64,000 bases of DNA from Mycolicibacterium arabiense. Lineage in GTDB: Bacteria; Actinomycetota; Actinomycetes; Mycobacteriales; Mycobacteriaceae. Below are positions 26,052 through 34,946 of this stretch, piece by piece; positions within the stretch are counted from its first letter, which is position 1; every line of letters starts with the position of its first letter. The stretch lies in contig NZ_AP022593.1 in assembly GCF_010731815.2 (NCBI RefSeq), forward strand, positions 3,472,001 through 3,536,000, written 5' to 3'. A program made the position numbers and the translations under genes. The notes under the pieces were generated by a model. The model was not told where the DNA came from and made no database searches. It saw only the letters and a list, made by a program, of their open reading frames with translations.

Positions 26052-26465
26052 ATGACGTACTGGATCAACACGGTCAGCCGGGGCCACGTGCAGCGCGGCG
26101 TGGCCGGTGGCTTCACGCAGGCCAATCACGGACGACCGCACATGCTGCGCAAGATGGCGAAGGACGACTGGATCGTCTTCTACTCGCCGAAGACCGACTA
26201 TCCCGACGGCGATCCGCTGCAGGCGTTCACCGCCATCGGGCAGGTCGCCGACGACGAGGTGTACCAAGCCGACCTCGACCCCGAGTTCCAGCCCTGGCGT
26301 CGCGGCATGCGCTTCCTGCCGTGCGTGGAGACACCCATCCGGCCACTGCTCGACGACCTCGACTTCGTCGTCGACAAGTCGCGTTGGGGTTACCGCTTCC
26401 GGGCCGGTGCCTTCGCGATCGACGAGCATGACTTCGAGGTCATCCGGTCGGCCATGACGGGCTGA
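26052..26465 (+). CDS. EVE-domain protein (UPF0310-like)
   Basis: 137 residues spanning one EVE/PUA-like domain: MTYWINTVSRGHV at the start, GDWIVFYSP-like DDWIVFYSPKTDY, FTAIGQV, and GYRFRAGAFAI near the end. EVE domains bind modified bases or RNA; the ligand here is unknown. The ATG at 26052 is preferred over a GTG three codons earlier because the domain starts there. It is transcribed toward the pirin gene 24 bases downstream. Confidence 0.85.
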   Translation: MTYWINTVSRGHVQRGVAGGFTQANHGRPHMLRKMAKDDWIVFYSPKTDYPDGDPLQAFTAIGQVADDEVYQADLDPEFQPWRRGMRFLPCVETPIRPLLDDLDFVVDKSRWGYRFRAGAFAIDEHDFEVIRSAMTG

Positions 26466-26488
26466 GCAGGCCGCCACTCACTACTCTG

Positions 26489-27478
26489 GTGGCGGTGAGC
26501 AACACCGAGGTGGCGCCGGACGAAGTCGCCTGCGGCGCCGAGCCGTTGGCGACCGTGTCGACCGACGTACTGCACCCTCGCGAGGTCCCGCTGGGTGGTC
26601 CTCGCGCCATCCGGGTGCGCCGCACGCTCCCGCAGCGCGACCGTTCCATGGTCGGCGCGTGGTGCTTCGCCGACCACTACGGGCCACACGACGTCACCGG
26701 CGGGTCGGGCATGGACGTACCACCCCATCCGCACACCGGTCTGCAAACGGTGAGCTGGCTGTTCGCCGGGGAGATCGAGCACCGCGACAGCGGTGGCGTG
26801 CACGCCATGGTCCGGCCCGGCGAGCTCAACCTGATGACCGCAGGCTCGGGCATCTGCCACTCGGAGGTGTCGACGCCGGACACCACGATGCTGCACGGCG
26901 CTCAGCTGTGGGTGGCGCTGCCCGACGCCGATCGCGACACCGCCCGCGACTTCGCCCACTAGGTGCCGCCGGCCCACACGACCGGCGACGCAACGGTGCG
27001 AGTGTTTCTCGGCGAGTTGGCAGGCGACCGCTCTCCCGTCGCCACCTTCACCCCACTGCTGGGCGCGCAGATCGATCTGCCGCCCCACGCGACCGTCGCC
27101 CTCGACGTCGACCCCTCGTTCGAGCACGGTGTCCTGCTCGATCAAGGTGATCTTCGGGCCGGTGGCGACGCCCTCGGCATCGGCGATCTCTGGTACCAGT
27201 CGCCCGGTTGCGATCGCGTGGAGTTGACCAACCGCGGCGACACCCCTGCCCGCGCCCTGCTCCTCGGCGGCCCGCCGTTCGGGGAGGAACTGGTCATGTG
27301 GTGGAACTTCGTGGGCCGCACCCACGACGAGATCGAGGCGTTCCGCGCGCAGTGGCAGGATCAGGACGAGCGGTTCGGTGAGGTGGCCGGATATCCGGGT
27401 ACCCGCCTTCCGGCGCCGCCGTTGCCCAACGGCAGGCTGCGCCCCCGCCGCAACCCGACCCCACGAGGAGCACCGTGA
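26489..27478 (+). pseudogene. pirin-family gene interrupted by in-frame TAG
   Basis: Two consecutive in-frame segments together make one complete pirin (about 328 residues) with a single TAG at 26960-26962 between ...RDFAH and VPPAHTT... The first segment has the cupin metal ligands HPHTG and GICHSE. The second has the C-terminal cupin GGPPFGEELVMWWNF. Pirins at this point usually have FAHY or FAHH, so a TAC or TAT to TAG change is likely. There is no frameshift. Either the gene is broken, the base is a sequencing error, or the stop is read through. The start is GTG 26489 (or 26495). Confidence 0.75.
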
Positions 27479-27780
27479 GTTCCGAACCCATGACCGACAA
27501 GACCGGCGCACCAGTCACGGTCTCCGAGGAGCCCGGCCGGTTCACCATCGCAGTGGACGGCCGCACGGTAGGCCTCGCCGACTACCACGACCGCGGCGGT
27601 CAGCGCGTCTTTCCCCACACCGAGGTCGAGCCGGAGTTCGAGGGCCGCGGCCTTGGCACGATCCTGGTCGCCGAGGCGCTACGGGTTACCCGCGAGGAGG
27701 GTCTGCGCATCGTGCCGTCGTGCTCGATGGTGGCGCACTACGTCCAGAAGCACCCGGAGTACGCGGACATCACCGACTGA
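27475..27780 (+). CDS. GNAT acetyltransferase, YjdJ/Gtn1-like small type
   Basis: 101 residues of the short GNAT family: DYHDRGGQRVFPHTEVEPEFEGRGLGTILV carries the acetyl-CoA-binding R/Q-x-x-G-x-G/A-like EGRGLG segment, and RIVPSCSMVAHYVQKHPEY is the conserved end. It probably acetylates a small amine or protein; substrate unknown. The GTG at 27475 overlaps the end of the pirin frame by four bases. Its 3' end overlaps that of the convergent GGDEF gene by 11 bases. Confidence 0.8.
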   Translation: MSSEPMTDKTGAPVTVSEEPGRFTIAVDGRTVGLADYHDRGGQRVFPHTEVEPEFEGRGLGTILVAEALRVTREEGLRIVPSCSMVAHYVQKHPEYADITD

Positions 27781-29485
27781 GCTGACCACCCGGCGTCGGC
27801 TTCGCACTGGTGGAGAACACCACGGTGCGACGGCGCTGTGCCTTGGCGGCATACATCGCGCGGTCGGCAACGCGCAGGAGCGTCGCGCCATCTCGGTCGT
27901 CGTCGGCGCCGGTCTCGACGACTCCGACACTGGCTCCCATCTGGACGGCGAAACCCGCGACCAGCACCGGCTCGGCCAGCATCGTCTGGATGCGCTCGGT
28001 CACCGCCGGCAGTTCACCCGGCTGGAACGGGCCGACCAGCAACACGATGAACTCGTCGCCTGCGAAGCGGCACACCACGTCGTCCTTGCGCACCGCTCCC
28101 CGCAATCGTTGCGCCGCTGCCTGAATGACGACGTCGCCGGCGTCGTGGCCCAGCGAGTCGTTGACGCCCTTGAGGTCGTCGAGGTCGATGAACAGCACGG
28201 CGGCCAATTGGCCGTGATCTCGCAGCCGTTGCACGCTGTCAAGCAGGAACGTGCGATTGGGGAGGCCGGTCAGCGGATCGTGCAGTGCCTGGTGAGCGAA
28301 GCGTTCGGTCGCCGATCGGCTGGCCGAGATGTCGCGGAACGAAATCAGCACCGCAGACCGCTCCCCCTCCTCGGGGTTCAGCCGACAGGTGCTGACGGCC
28401 AGCCAGCGGGCCTGGCCGTCCGCGGCATTCATGTTGAGCGCCTCACCGGTGAACGGCGTGCCGTCGCGCAGCGTCTGCAACACCGGCGGCTCGGAGATCG
28501 ACTTGATCGGCGCACCCTCCGCGTCGTAGGCGAGGTACTCCCAGTGTTCCGACCACGCGCGCCTCAACTCGCGATAGCCCACCACGAGGTGGTCGGCCGT
28601 GACCCCGAGCAGACGCTTCACGGCGGGATTCACCGACAGGATGCGGCCGGTGTGGTCGAGTACCAGCACGCCCTCGTCGAGTGAGGCCACCACCGTCTCG
28701 AAGTGCTGCTCGGCACGCCGCAACGCCGTCTGGTCGGTGCAGAGCAGGACGTAGCCGTCGTCCATCGCCGCGGCCGAGACGCGCACGGTCAGCATGCGGC
28801 CGCCGACGTCGTAGTGCGTCATGGTCGCCACGCCGCCCAGGTCGAGGACCTTCTGCGGATCGAGTTCGGCGCCAACGGCTTCCGTGACCGGCCGGCGCAT
28901 GACTTCGTCGGCCGAGCGCCGGTAGATCGTCTCGGCGGCGGGGTTCCAGCTCGTAACTTCGCCGTCGGTGGTCGTGGCGATGATCGCGTCGCTCACGTGC
29001 TGGACCAACGCCGCCTGGTAGCGCAGCGCAGACTCGACGGCCTTCTGCGCCGACACGTCGCGGAAGATCACCTGGTAGGCGGGTTCACCGCTCCACACCG
29101 TCAGCACCGACACCGCTTCGACGTCGAGGCGGGTCCCGTCGAAGCGCAGCATCGTGGCCTCGGACGGCTCGGAGATGTCGCCCTGACGGCGCAGCCCGGC
29201 GATGCGCGACAGCATGGCGGGCACCGACTCGGGATTCACGAACGCCGTGATCATGTGACCGATCATCTGGTCGGCGGAATCTGCTCGCATCCAGCGCAAG
29301 CCGGCCTTGTTGACGTAGACCAGACGACCGTGCTGATGCACGCAAATCGCATCAGGGCTGTGTTCGAGCAGCCGTCGATAACGCTCGTCGGCGGACTCGT
29401 TACCGGCTAGGGACAGCTCCGCGGGAGAGTCATCGGTAGCGCTGACGTCCGCCGCGGCGTCGATCTCGTCATCCCCCAGTGTCAC
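27770..29485 (-). CDS. diguanylate cyclase with three PAS domains (AGDEF)
   Basis: 571 residues from the GTG at 29485, which has GAGGA five bases upstream; the longer open frame has no ribosome site. Three PAS domains are seen (about 35-150, 155-270, 275-390: RLLEHSPDAICVHQHGRLVY, VQHVSDAIIATTTDGEV, VASLDEGVLVLDHTGRI). A GGDEF domain follows (~400-560) with HDPLTGLPNR and signature AGDEF. The product-inhibition RxxD site (RKDD) lies five residues before it. The first Gly is Ala, a substitution tolerated in some active cyclases. No EAL domain or transmembrane helix is present. Role: cytosolic c-di-GMP synthesis under sensory control. Confidence 0.87.
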   Translation of the reverse strand: MTLGDDEIDAAADVSATDDSPAELSLAGNESADERYRRLLEHSPDAICVHQHGRLVYVNKAGLRWMRADSADQMIGHMITAFVNPESVPAMLSRIAGLRRQGDISEPSEATMLRFDGTRLDVEAVSVLTVWSGEPAYQVIFRDVSAQKAVESALRYQAALVQHVSDAIIATTTDGEVTSWNPAAETIYRRSADEVMRRPVTEAVGAELDPQKVLDLGGVATMTHYDVGGRMLTVRVSAAAMDDGYVLLCTDQTALRRAEQHFETVVASLDEGVLVLDHTGRILSVNPAVKRLLGVTADHLVVGYRELRRAWSEHWEYLAYDAEGAPIKSISEPPVLQTLRDGTPFTGEALNMNAADGQARWLAVSTCRLNPEEGERSAVLISFRDISASRSATERFAHQALHDPLTGLPNRTFLLDSVQRLRDHGQLAAVLFIDLDDLKGVNDSLGHDAGDVVIQAAAQRLRGAVRKDDVVCRFAGDEFIVLLVGPFQPGELPAVTERIQTMLAEPVLVAGFAVQMGASVGVVETGADDDRDGATLLRVADRAMYAAKAQRRRTVVFSTSAKPTPGGQLSR

Positions 29486-29657
29486 GAAGGTCCTCGGCGA
29501 TTCTGCGTTGCTTCTGGCATTCCAAAGTAACACCGAATTCTGGGCCCTTCCTGCGCAAATTCGATTCACCTGACTAGTCAATATGCCCGCCGTGACGGTT
29601 AATCGAAGGTAGGCGGGCCTAATCCTGGGCCCGACCAATCGGGAATGGGGAAATCAC

Positions 29658-30833
29658 ATGCATGCAATTCACGGCGGCACCAACATCATCGGCGTCGGAG
29701 CGGTGACCGGATACGGCTGGGGCGCCGGTCTCCTGTGGGACGGACTGATGAGCAGCAAGCCGGCCGCAGACCTGGTCGACGGCTACGGAGCCGACGGTGA
29801 AGCGGCCTGGCTGGCAAAGGTGCCCGTGGGCGGTGAGGCCCGCGACGGCGCAAGCCGCTCGGCGAGGGCCATGAGGTTCGCGGCCCGCGAGGCGATCACC
29901 GACGCCGAAGAACGTGGCTGGACGCCGGGCCGCCGCGTGGGTCTGCTGCACGCGGTCGTGCTGCCCGAGATCGAGGAGTGGCGGCAGTTCTACCTCGCCG
30001 ACGGCGGTCAGCGGAAGGTACGCGACTACCTGGCGCTGATGCCGTCCACGCCGGTGTCGATGTTGATGCAGGAGTTCGGTTTTCACGGTCCCGCGATGAA
30101 CGTGTCGGCGATGTGCGCGTCGGGCAATGCCGGGCTAATCACTGCGAAGATGTGGCTCGACACCGGTCTCGTCGACGACGTCGTCTTCGTCGCCACCGAC
30201 CTGTCGCTCACGCCGGAGAACGTCGAGCACTTCGTCAAGCTCGGCGTCGCCGTGGTCGACGCCGAGCCGCTCGACGCGTGCCGACCCTTCCAGCAGGGCA
30301 GTCGTGGATTCGCCGTCGGCGAGGCCTCGGTCGCGTTCGTCCTCTCTGGCAAGGGCGTCGTTCCGTACGCCGAACTGCTCGGCGGGTCGATGACGCACGA
30401 CGCCTTCCACGTGACGTCGGTCGACCCGGCGCGCACGCTGGTCGACGAATGCGTGCGGGAGGCGCTCGACGCTTCCGGCGTCTCTCCTGCCGACATCCGG
30501 TACGTCAACGCGCACGGGCCCGGCACCCAGCAGTGCGACACCGCCGAGGCAGGCGTGGTCGACGAGGTCCTCGACGGCCGACCCCAGATGTTCTCGGTCA
30601 AGCCGCTGGCCGGGCATTGCCAAGGCGCGGCGGCGGCGGTCGAGGTGGCCGCGAGCGCACTCGGCTATGAGCACGGCGTGATCCCCGCGCCGCCCTCGGT
30701 GGCACCGGGGCACGCGCGGCTCCTGGACGGCCCGACGCCGATCTCGGGTGGCCTGACGCTGAAGACGTCGCTGGGCATGGGCGGGCAGAACTCGGCAGTG
30801 GTGCTGGCCCCTCCTGGGGTGCGGGCGGCGTGA
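29658..30833 (+). CDS. beta-ketoacyl synthase (FabF/KasA-like)
   Basis: 391 residues with thiolase fold. The Cys-His-His triad is present: C153 in NVSAMCASG, H286 in NAHGPGT, H320 in AGHCQGAA. It condenses an acyl chain with malonyl-ACP in a FAS-II or polyketide-like cycle. It is shorter than KasA/KasB (about 416). The ATG at 29658 has GGGGAAA upstream. The HadAB-like dehydratase follows on the same strand after 205 bases, so the two probably serve one pathway separate from the main FAS-II genes. Product unknown. Confidence 0.85.
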   Translation: MHAIHGGTNIIGVGAVTGYGWGAGLLWDGLMSSKPAADLVDGYGADGEAAWLAKVPVGGEARDGASRSARAMRFAAREAITDAEERGWTPGRRVGLLHAVVLPEIEEWRQFYLADGGQRKVRDYLALMPSTPVSMLMQEFGFHGPAMNVSAMCASGNAGLITAKMWLDTGLVDDVVFVATDLSLTPENVEHFVKLGVAVVDAEPLDACRPFQQGSRGFAVGEASVAFVLSGKGVVPYAELLGGSMTHDAFHVTSVDPARTLVDECVREALDASGVSPADIRYVNAHGPGTQQCDTAEAGVVDEVLDGRPQMFSVKPLAGHCQGAAAAVEVAASALGYEHGVIPAPPSVAPGHARLLDGPTPISGGLTLKTSLGMGGQNSAVVLAPPGVRAA

Positions 30834-31038
30834 CGTCGACGGGGTCGTCGTCGGTCGGGCTCTGCGATGGTGCGACCATCGAGCACGGCCGACGACGCTC
30901 CGCTCGCCGCCGAGACCCGCATCTCGCGGGTCGCAGACGCTCGGGCTGCCCGTAGCGGTCTGCGTCCGTACGCGGTCTTCGCGTTACTGTGCCTTGGCCG
31001 GCCCAGGCGTCCGATCAGATGGAAGAGTTGAACGACCC

Positions 31039-32064
31039 ATGACTGCAGCAGCTGAACCGTTGGCACTCGAAGCGCGGGTCGGGCATTGGTACCAGATGGC
31101 CGACACCTACGTCGTCGGGCGCGAGAAGATCCGCGAGTACGCCCGCGCCGTGCAGGACTACCACCCTGCGCACTGGGACGTCTCCGCTGCTGCTGAGCTG
31201 GGCTACTCGGATCTGGTGGCGCCGCTGACCTTCACCTCGACGCCGGGCATGACGTGCAATCGCCGCATGTTCGAGCAGGTGGTGGTCGGCTACGACACCT
31301 ACATGCAGACCGAGGAGGTCTTCGAGCAGCACCGTCCGATCGTGGCGGGCGACGAACTCCGCATCGACGTGGAGCTGACGTCGGTGCGGCGGATCGCGGG
31401 CAGAGACCTCATCACCGTCACGAACACCTTCACCGACACGGCCGGCGAGCGGGTGCACACCCTGCACACGACGGTCGTCGGCGTGACGGCCGAGGACCTC
31501 AACCCCGAGATCAAGACCGCCGTGCAGAACGCGATGATGCACGACGTCGACATCTTCGGCGTCGGCGAAGAGGAGTACCACAAGACGGAGCGTCCCGACG
31601 GCGACGTTCGGCTCTCCGACGGCGTCTTCAGTCGCACGCCGGGCACGCCGTCGTTCGACGACGTGAAGGTGGGCGATGAACTGCCCGCGCGCCACGCCAA
31701 GTTGTCGCGCGGCGACCTGGTCAACTACTCCGGCGTGGCCGGTGACGCCAACCCGATCCACTGGGACGAGAGCATCGCCAAGCTCGCGGGCCTGCCCGAC
31801 GTGATCGCCCACGGCATGCTCACGATGGGACTCGGGGCCGGCTTCGCCTCGGCGTGGTCGGGCGATCCGGGTGCGGTCAGCCGCTACGCGATCCGGCTGT
31901 CGGCGCCGGCGGTCGTCTCGGCCACCGAGGGCGCGGACATCGAGTTCAGCGGCAAGGTGAAGTCGCTCGATCCCGAGACCCGCACCGGCGTCGTCATCGT
32001 CGGCGCGAAGTCGGCGGGCCGCAAGATCTTTGGGCTTGCGACGCTGGACGTGCGCTTCCGCTGA
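31039..32064 (+). CDS. fused HadA/HadB-type (3R)-hydroxyacyl-ACP dehydratase
   Basis: 341 residues with two hot-dog domains. The N-terminal HadA-like half has REKIREYARAVQDYHPAHWD. The C-terminal MaoC half has the catalytic hydratase-2 motif with Asp/His: YSGVAGDANPIHWDE and then DVIAHGMLTMGL. The C-terminal half therefore looks catalytic and the N-terminal half a degenerate substrate-binding half, as in split HadA/HadB. The ATG at 31039 (MTAAAEPL) was chosen over the upstream codons of the frame. It is likely to dehydrate the product of the neighbouring ketosynthase after a reductase encoded elsewhere. Confidence 0.85.
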   Translation: MTAAAEPLALEARVGHWYQMADTYVVGREKIREYARAVQDYHPAHWDVSAAAELGYSDLVAPLTFTSTPGMTCNRRMFEQVVVGYDTYMQTEEVFEQHRPIVAGDELRIDVELTSVRRIAGRDLITVTNTFTDTAGERVHTLHTTVVGVTAEDLNPEIKTAVQNAMMHDVDIFGVGEEEYHKTERPDGDVRLSDGVFSRTPGTPSFDDVKVGDELPARHAKLSRGDLVNYSGVAGDANPIHWDESIAKLAGLPDVIAHGMLTMGLGAGFASAWSGDPGAVSRYAIRLSAPAVVSATEGADIEFSGKVKSLDPETRTGVVIVGAKSAGRKIFGLATLDVRFR

Positions 32065-32074
32065 CGCTCGGCGG

Positions 32075-32791
32075 TCACTGGGTCGATGGCGCGTCTTCGA
32101 CGACCGCCGAGGTGGCCTCGTCGATGATCGCGCGCATCGCCTGCTCGGCCTGCTTCTCCTCGCCCATCCTGATGGCCCGGGCGACCTCGTCGTGCAATGC
32201 GATTGCCGCGATGTTCGGCCGTTCCGGCATCATCCCGTGATGGGTTCGGCCGCTGAGTAATTCGGCGACCACGCCGTTCAGTGCCCGGAACATCTCGTTC
32301 CCGCTGGCCTCCAGCAGCGCGCGATGAAACGCCCTGTCTGCCACCAGATAGGCGTCGAGATCCCCCGACCGACCGGTTACCACCATGTCGGACACGGCCG
32401 CCGCCATGATGCGGCATTGGTGTGGATCGGCACGCCGCGCCGCCAATGCCGCAGCGGCTGGCTCGAACCCGAGGCGTAGTTCGGACAGGGAGACGAGCAG
32501 GGCGACGCGGTCGCCGACGTCGAGCCGCCACCGGATCAACATCGGGTCGAAGACGTTCCACTTCGATGTCGGCTGGACCGTGATGCCGACCCGGCGTCGC
32601 GACTCGACCATGCCCATGGACTCCAGTACGCGAATCGCCTCCCGCGCGACGCTGCGTGACACTCCCTGGTCGGCGCTCACCCCCTCCAGGGTGAGGACGT
32701 TCCCGGCGGGGTACCGGCCGGACACGATGGCCGTGCCCAAGGCAGAAACCACGCTGCCGTGCAGTGCGCCACCATTCGGCCGGTCGACCAT
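32075..32791 (-). CDS. GntR/FadR (FCD) regulator of gluconate genes
   Basis: 238 residues. The winged HTH (~10-75: GRYPAGNVLTLEGVSADQGVSRSVAREAIRVLES region) is followed by an all-helical FCD domain with ligand/metal residues DAYLVADRAFHRALLEASGN and IALHDEVARAI. It diverges from gntK and a perfect palindrome lies in the shared region, so it is the probable repressor of gntK-gntP responding to gluconate or a phosphate ester. Start ATG 32791; a TTG two codons earlier is possible. Confidence 0.85.
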   Translation of the reverse strand: MVDRPNGGALHGSVVSALGTAIVSGRYPAGNVLTLEGVSADQGVSRSVAREAIRVLESMGMVESRRRVGITVQPTSKWNVFDPMLIRWRLDVGDRVALLVSLSELRLGFEPAAAALAARRADPHQCRIMAAAVSDMVVTGRSGDLDAYLVADRAFHRALLEASGNEMFRALNGVVAELLSGRTHHGMMPERPNIAAIALHDEVARAIRMGEEKQAEQAMRAIIDEATSAVVEDAPSTQ

Positions 32792-32854
32792 CGTCAAATG
32801 ATGTCAGACAGTCCGATCTGGCGGTAGAGATCGCATCTTTGCGTCTGCCCCTTG

Positions 32855-32871
32855 CAATCGTATGACGATTG
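32855..32871. promoter_or_regulatory. palindromic operator of the gluconate module
   Basis: A perfect inverted repeat with 7-base arms CAATCGT and ACGATTG and a 3-base spacer. It is centred about 50 bases upstream of the gntK start, in the divergent intergenic region. Its position fits an FCD-type GntR operator. Confidence 0.65.
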
Positions 32872-32911
32872 TTGGAAGCTGTGTGATGTCGCACACAGAA
32901 GGGTGGAGGGC

Positions 32912-33424
32912 ATGGCCACACCGATCGTCGTCATGGGGGTCTCCGGGTCGGGCAAGTCGACCGTCGGGGCCGCCCTGGCGCAACGGCTGCGAGTCCCGTT
33001 CGCCGACGCCGACGACTTCCACCCGCCGGCCAACATCGCGAAGATGACGGCAGGCCATCCGCTCGACGACGGGGACCGCCTGCCCTGGCTCGATTCGATC
33101 GGGGAGTGGCTGGCGGCGCACGGCACCGGTGGCGTCATGAGCTGCTCGGCCCTCAAACGCAAGTACCGGGACCAGTTGCGCGGGCATTGCCCGGCAATCG
33201 AGTTCCTGCACCTCGAGGGCACGCTCGAGACCATCGGCAGGCGGCAGGCCAGCCGACCCGGACACTTCATGCCCGCAGCGCTGCTGGCCTCTCAGTTCGC
33301 GACGCTCGAGCCCCTCGAACCCGATGAGCGCGGCGTCAGGATCGACGTCGACCAGAGCATCGACACCATCATCGAAACGTACGTCACCACAACGGATTCG
33401 AACTCAACTGAGGAGGACCAATGA
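32912..33424 (+). CDS. gntK: gluconokinase
   Basis: 170 residues of the small P-loop gluconokinase family, about the usual length. Walker A is GVSGSGKST (~10-18), followed by FADADDFHPPANIAKM, the gluconate-binding/lid region, and SCSALKRKYRD. It phosphorylates gluconate to 6-phosphogluconate for the pentose phosphate pathway. The ATG at 32912 has GGAGGG directly upstream; a longer frame to 32852 crosses the operator. gntP follows immediately. Confidence 0.9.
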   Translation: MATPIVVMGVSGSGKSTVGAALAQRLRVPFADADDFHPPANIAKMTAGHPLDDGDRLPWLDSIGEWLAAHGTGGVMSCSALKRKYRDQLRGHCPAIEFLHLEGTLETIGRRQASRPGHFMPAALLASQFATLEPLEPDERGVRIDVDQSIDTIIETYVTTTDSNSTEEDQ

Positions 33425-33433
33425 TTCGGGGCA

Positions 33434-34930
33434 TTGACATCGGCATGGTTGGGGGGTCTCGTGGAGGCCATTGACCCGGCGTACGGCACTGGCACGCTGC
33501 TGCTGATCGCGGCGGGCGCAGTCGCCCTACTGCTGTTCCTCATCATCAAGGTGAAGCTGCATGCCTTCTTGGCACTGGTGCTGGTCAGCCTTCTGACGGC
33601 ACTGGCTGCCGGCATCCCCGTCGCCGACGTCCCGAGCGCACTGTCCTACGGGTTCTCGAACACACTCGGTTCGGTGGCGCTGCTCGTCGGCTTCGGCGTG
33701 ATGATCGGTCGCCTACTCGAGATCACGGGTGGCGCACAGGTTCTCGCCGACACCCTGATCGGTCGTTTCGGCGAGAAGCGGGCACCGCTGGCGCTCGGCG
33801 TGGCCGCGCTGCTGTTCGGCTTCCCGATCTTCTTCGACGCCGGCCTGGTCGTCTTCCTCCCGATCATCATGACGGTGGCCCGGCGCTTCGGCGGTTCGAT
33901 CCTGTTGTACGCGTTCCCCGCCGCGGGAGCCTTCGCCGCGATGCACGCGCTGGTTCCGCCGCACCCGGGTCCAGTGGCCGCCGCCGAACTGCTCGGCGCG
34001 AACATCGGCCTCACCCTGATCATCGGCGCGCCCGTCGCCATCGTGTCCTGGTACGTCGGCGCGTTCCTGGTGTCCCAGTTCATCGGCAGGCGCGTCTACG
34101 TCGACATCCCCACCTCGCTGTTCGGTGAGATCAACGGCGGCCGCGACACCGACGCAAGCGATGGTGTCGCTCGCGATGGCGGCGCTGGTGACGTCGATAC
34201 CGGCGGTGCGGCCGTGGCCGGCGCCACACGCACGGCCACCCGCACGGCACCTGCCTTCCTGACCGTGCTCGGCGTGCTGATGCTGCCGTTCGTGTTGATC
34301 TCGTTCAACACCGTGCTGGACACCCTGATGACCGCCGGTGTCATCGAGGAGGGCGCCACGTGGGCCGAGTACCTCAAGCTGCTCGGGACCACCTCGATCG
34401 CACTGCTGATCACCGTGATCGTGGCGACACTCGTGTTGGGTTTGCGCGGTCGGTCGATGGCCGGCGTGACCGAAATCCTCGACAACGCCCTCGGCCCGAT
34501 CTGCGCGATCATCCTCATCACCGGCGCCGGCGGGATGTTCGGTGGCGTGCTGCGGCTCAGCGGCATCGGCGATGCTCTCAGCGGCTCGCTGTCGAACCTT
34601 GGCATCTCGCTGATCTTGCAGGCCTTCATCATCTCCACCCTGCTGCGCGTGGCGCAGGGCTCGGCCACCGTAGCCCTGACGACGACTGCCGGACTGCTCA
34701 GCGCCGCCGTCGCGGCCGCCAACCTGGGCAACGTTCAGCTCGTCGCGCTGGTCATGGCAATCGCGGCAGGCGCAACAGTGCTGTCGCACGTCAACGACTC
34801 GGGCTTCTGGTTGGTCAGCCGGTTCTTCGGCATGGACGTCAAGACGACGTTGAAGACGTGGACCGTCTTGGAGACCACCCTTGGCCTGACGGCCTTCGTC
34901 CTCGCTCTCGGGTTGTGGGCCATCGGCTGA
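33434..34930 (+). CDS. gntP: GntP-family gluconate:H+ symporter
   Basis: About 490-498 residues with twelve or more hydrophobic segments. GntP features include LHAFLALVLVSLLTALAAGIP, SVALLVGFGVMIGRLLE and HALVPPHPGPVAAAELLGA. A basic/acidic loop (about 235-275) is rich in Asp/Gly/Ala. Only a TTG (33434) or a GTG (33461) can start this frame. The strong GAGGAGG site upstream points instead to ATG 33421, which is one base out of frame. Deleting one G from the run 33451-33456 would join that ATG to the gene. Possible frameshift or sequence error; see findings. Confidence 0.85.
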   Translation: MTSAWLGGLVEAIDPAYGTGTLLLIAAGAVALLLFLIIKVKLHAFLALVLVSLLTALAAGIPVADVPSALSYGFSNTLGSVALLVGFGVMIGRLLEITGGAQVLADTLIGRFGEKRAPLALGVAALLFGFPIFFDAGLVVFLPIIMTVARRFGGSILLYAFPAAGAFAAMHALVPPHPGPVAAAELLGANIGLTLIIGAPVAIVSWYVGAFLVSQFIGRRVYVDIPTSLFGEINGGRDTDASDGVARDGGAGDVDTGGAAVAGATRTATRTAPAFLTVLGVLMLPFVLISFNTVLDTLMTAGVIEEGATWAEYLKLLGTTSIALLITVIVATLVLGLRGRSMAGVTEILDNALGPICAIILITGAGGMFGGVLRLSGIGDALSGSLSNLGISLILQAFIISTLLRVAQGSATVALTTTAGLLSAAVAAANLGNVQLVALVMAIAAGATVLSHVNDSGFWLVSRFFGMDVKTTLKTWTVLETTLGLTAFVLALGLWAIG

Positions 34931-34946
34931 CGAGGCGCACGTCCGG

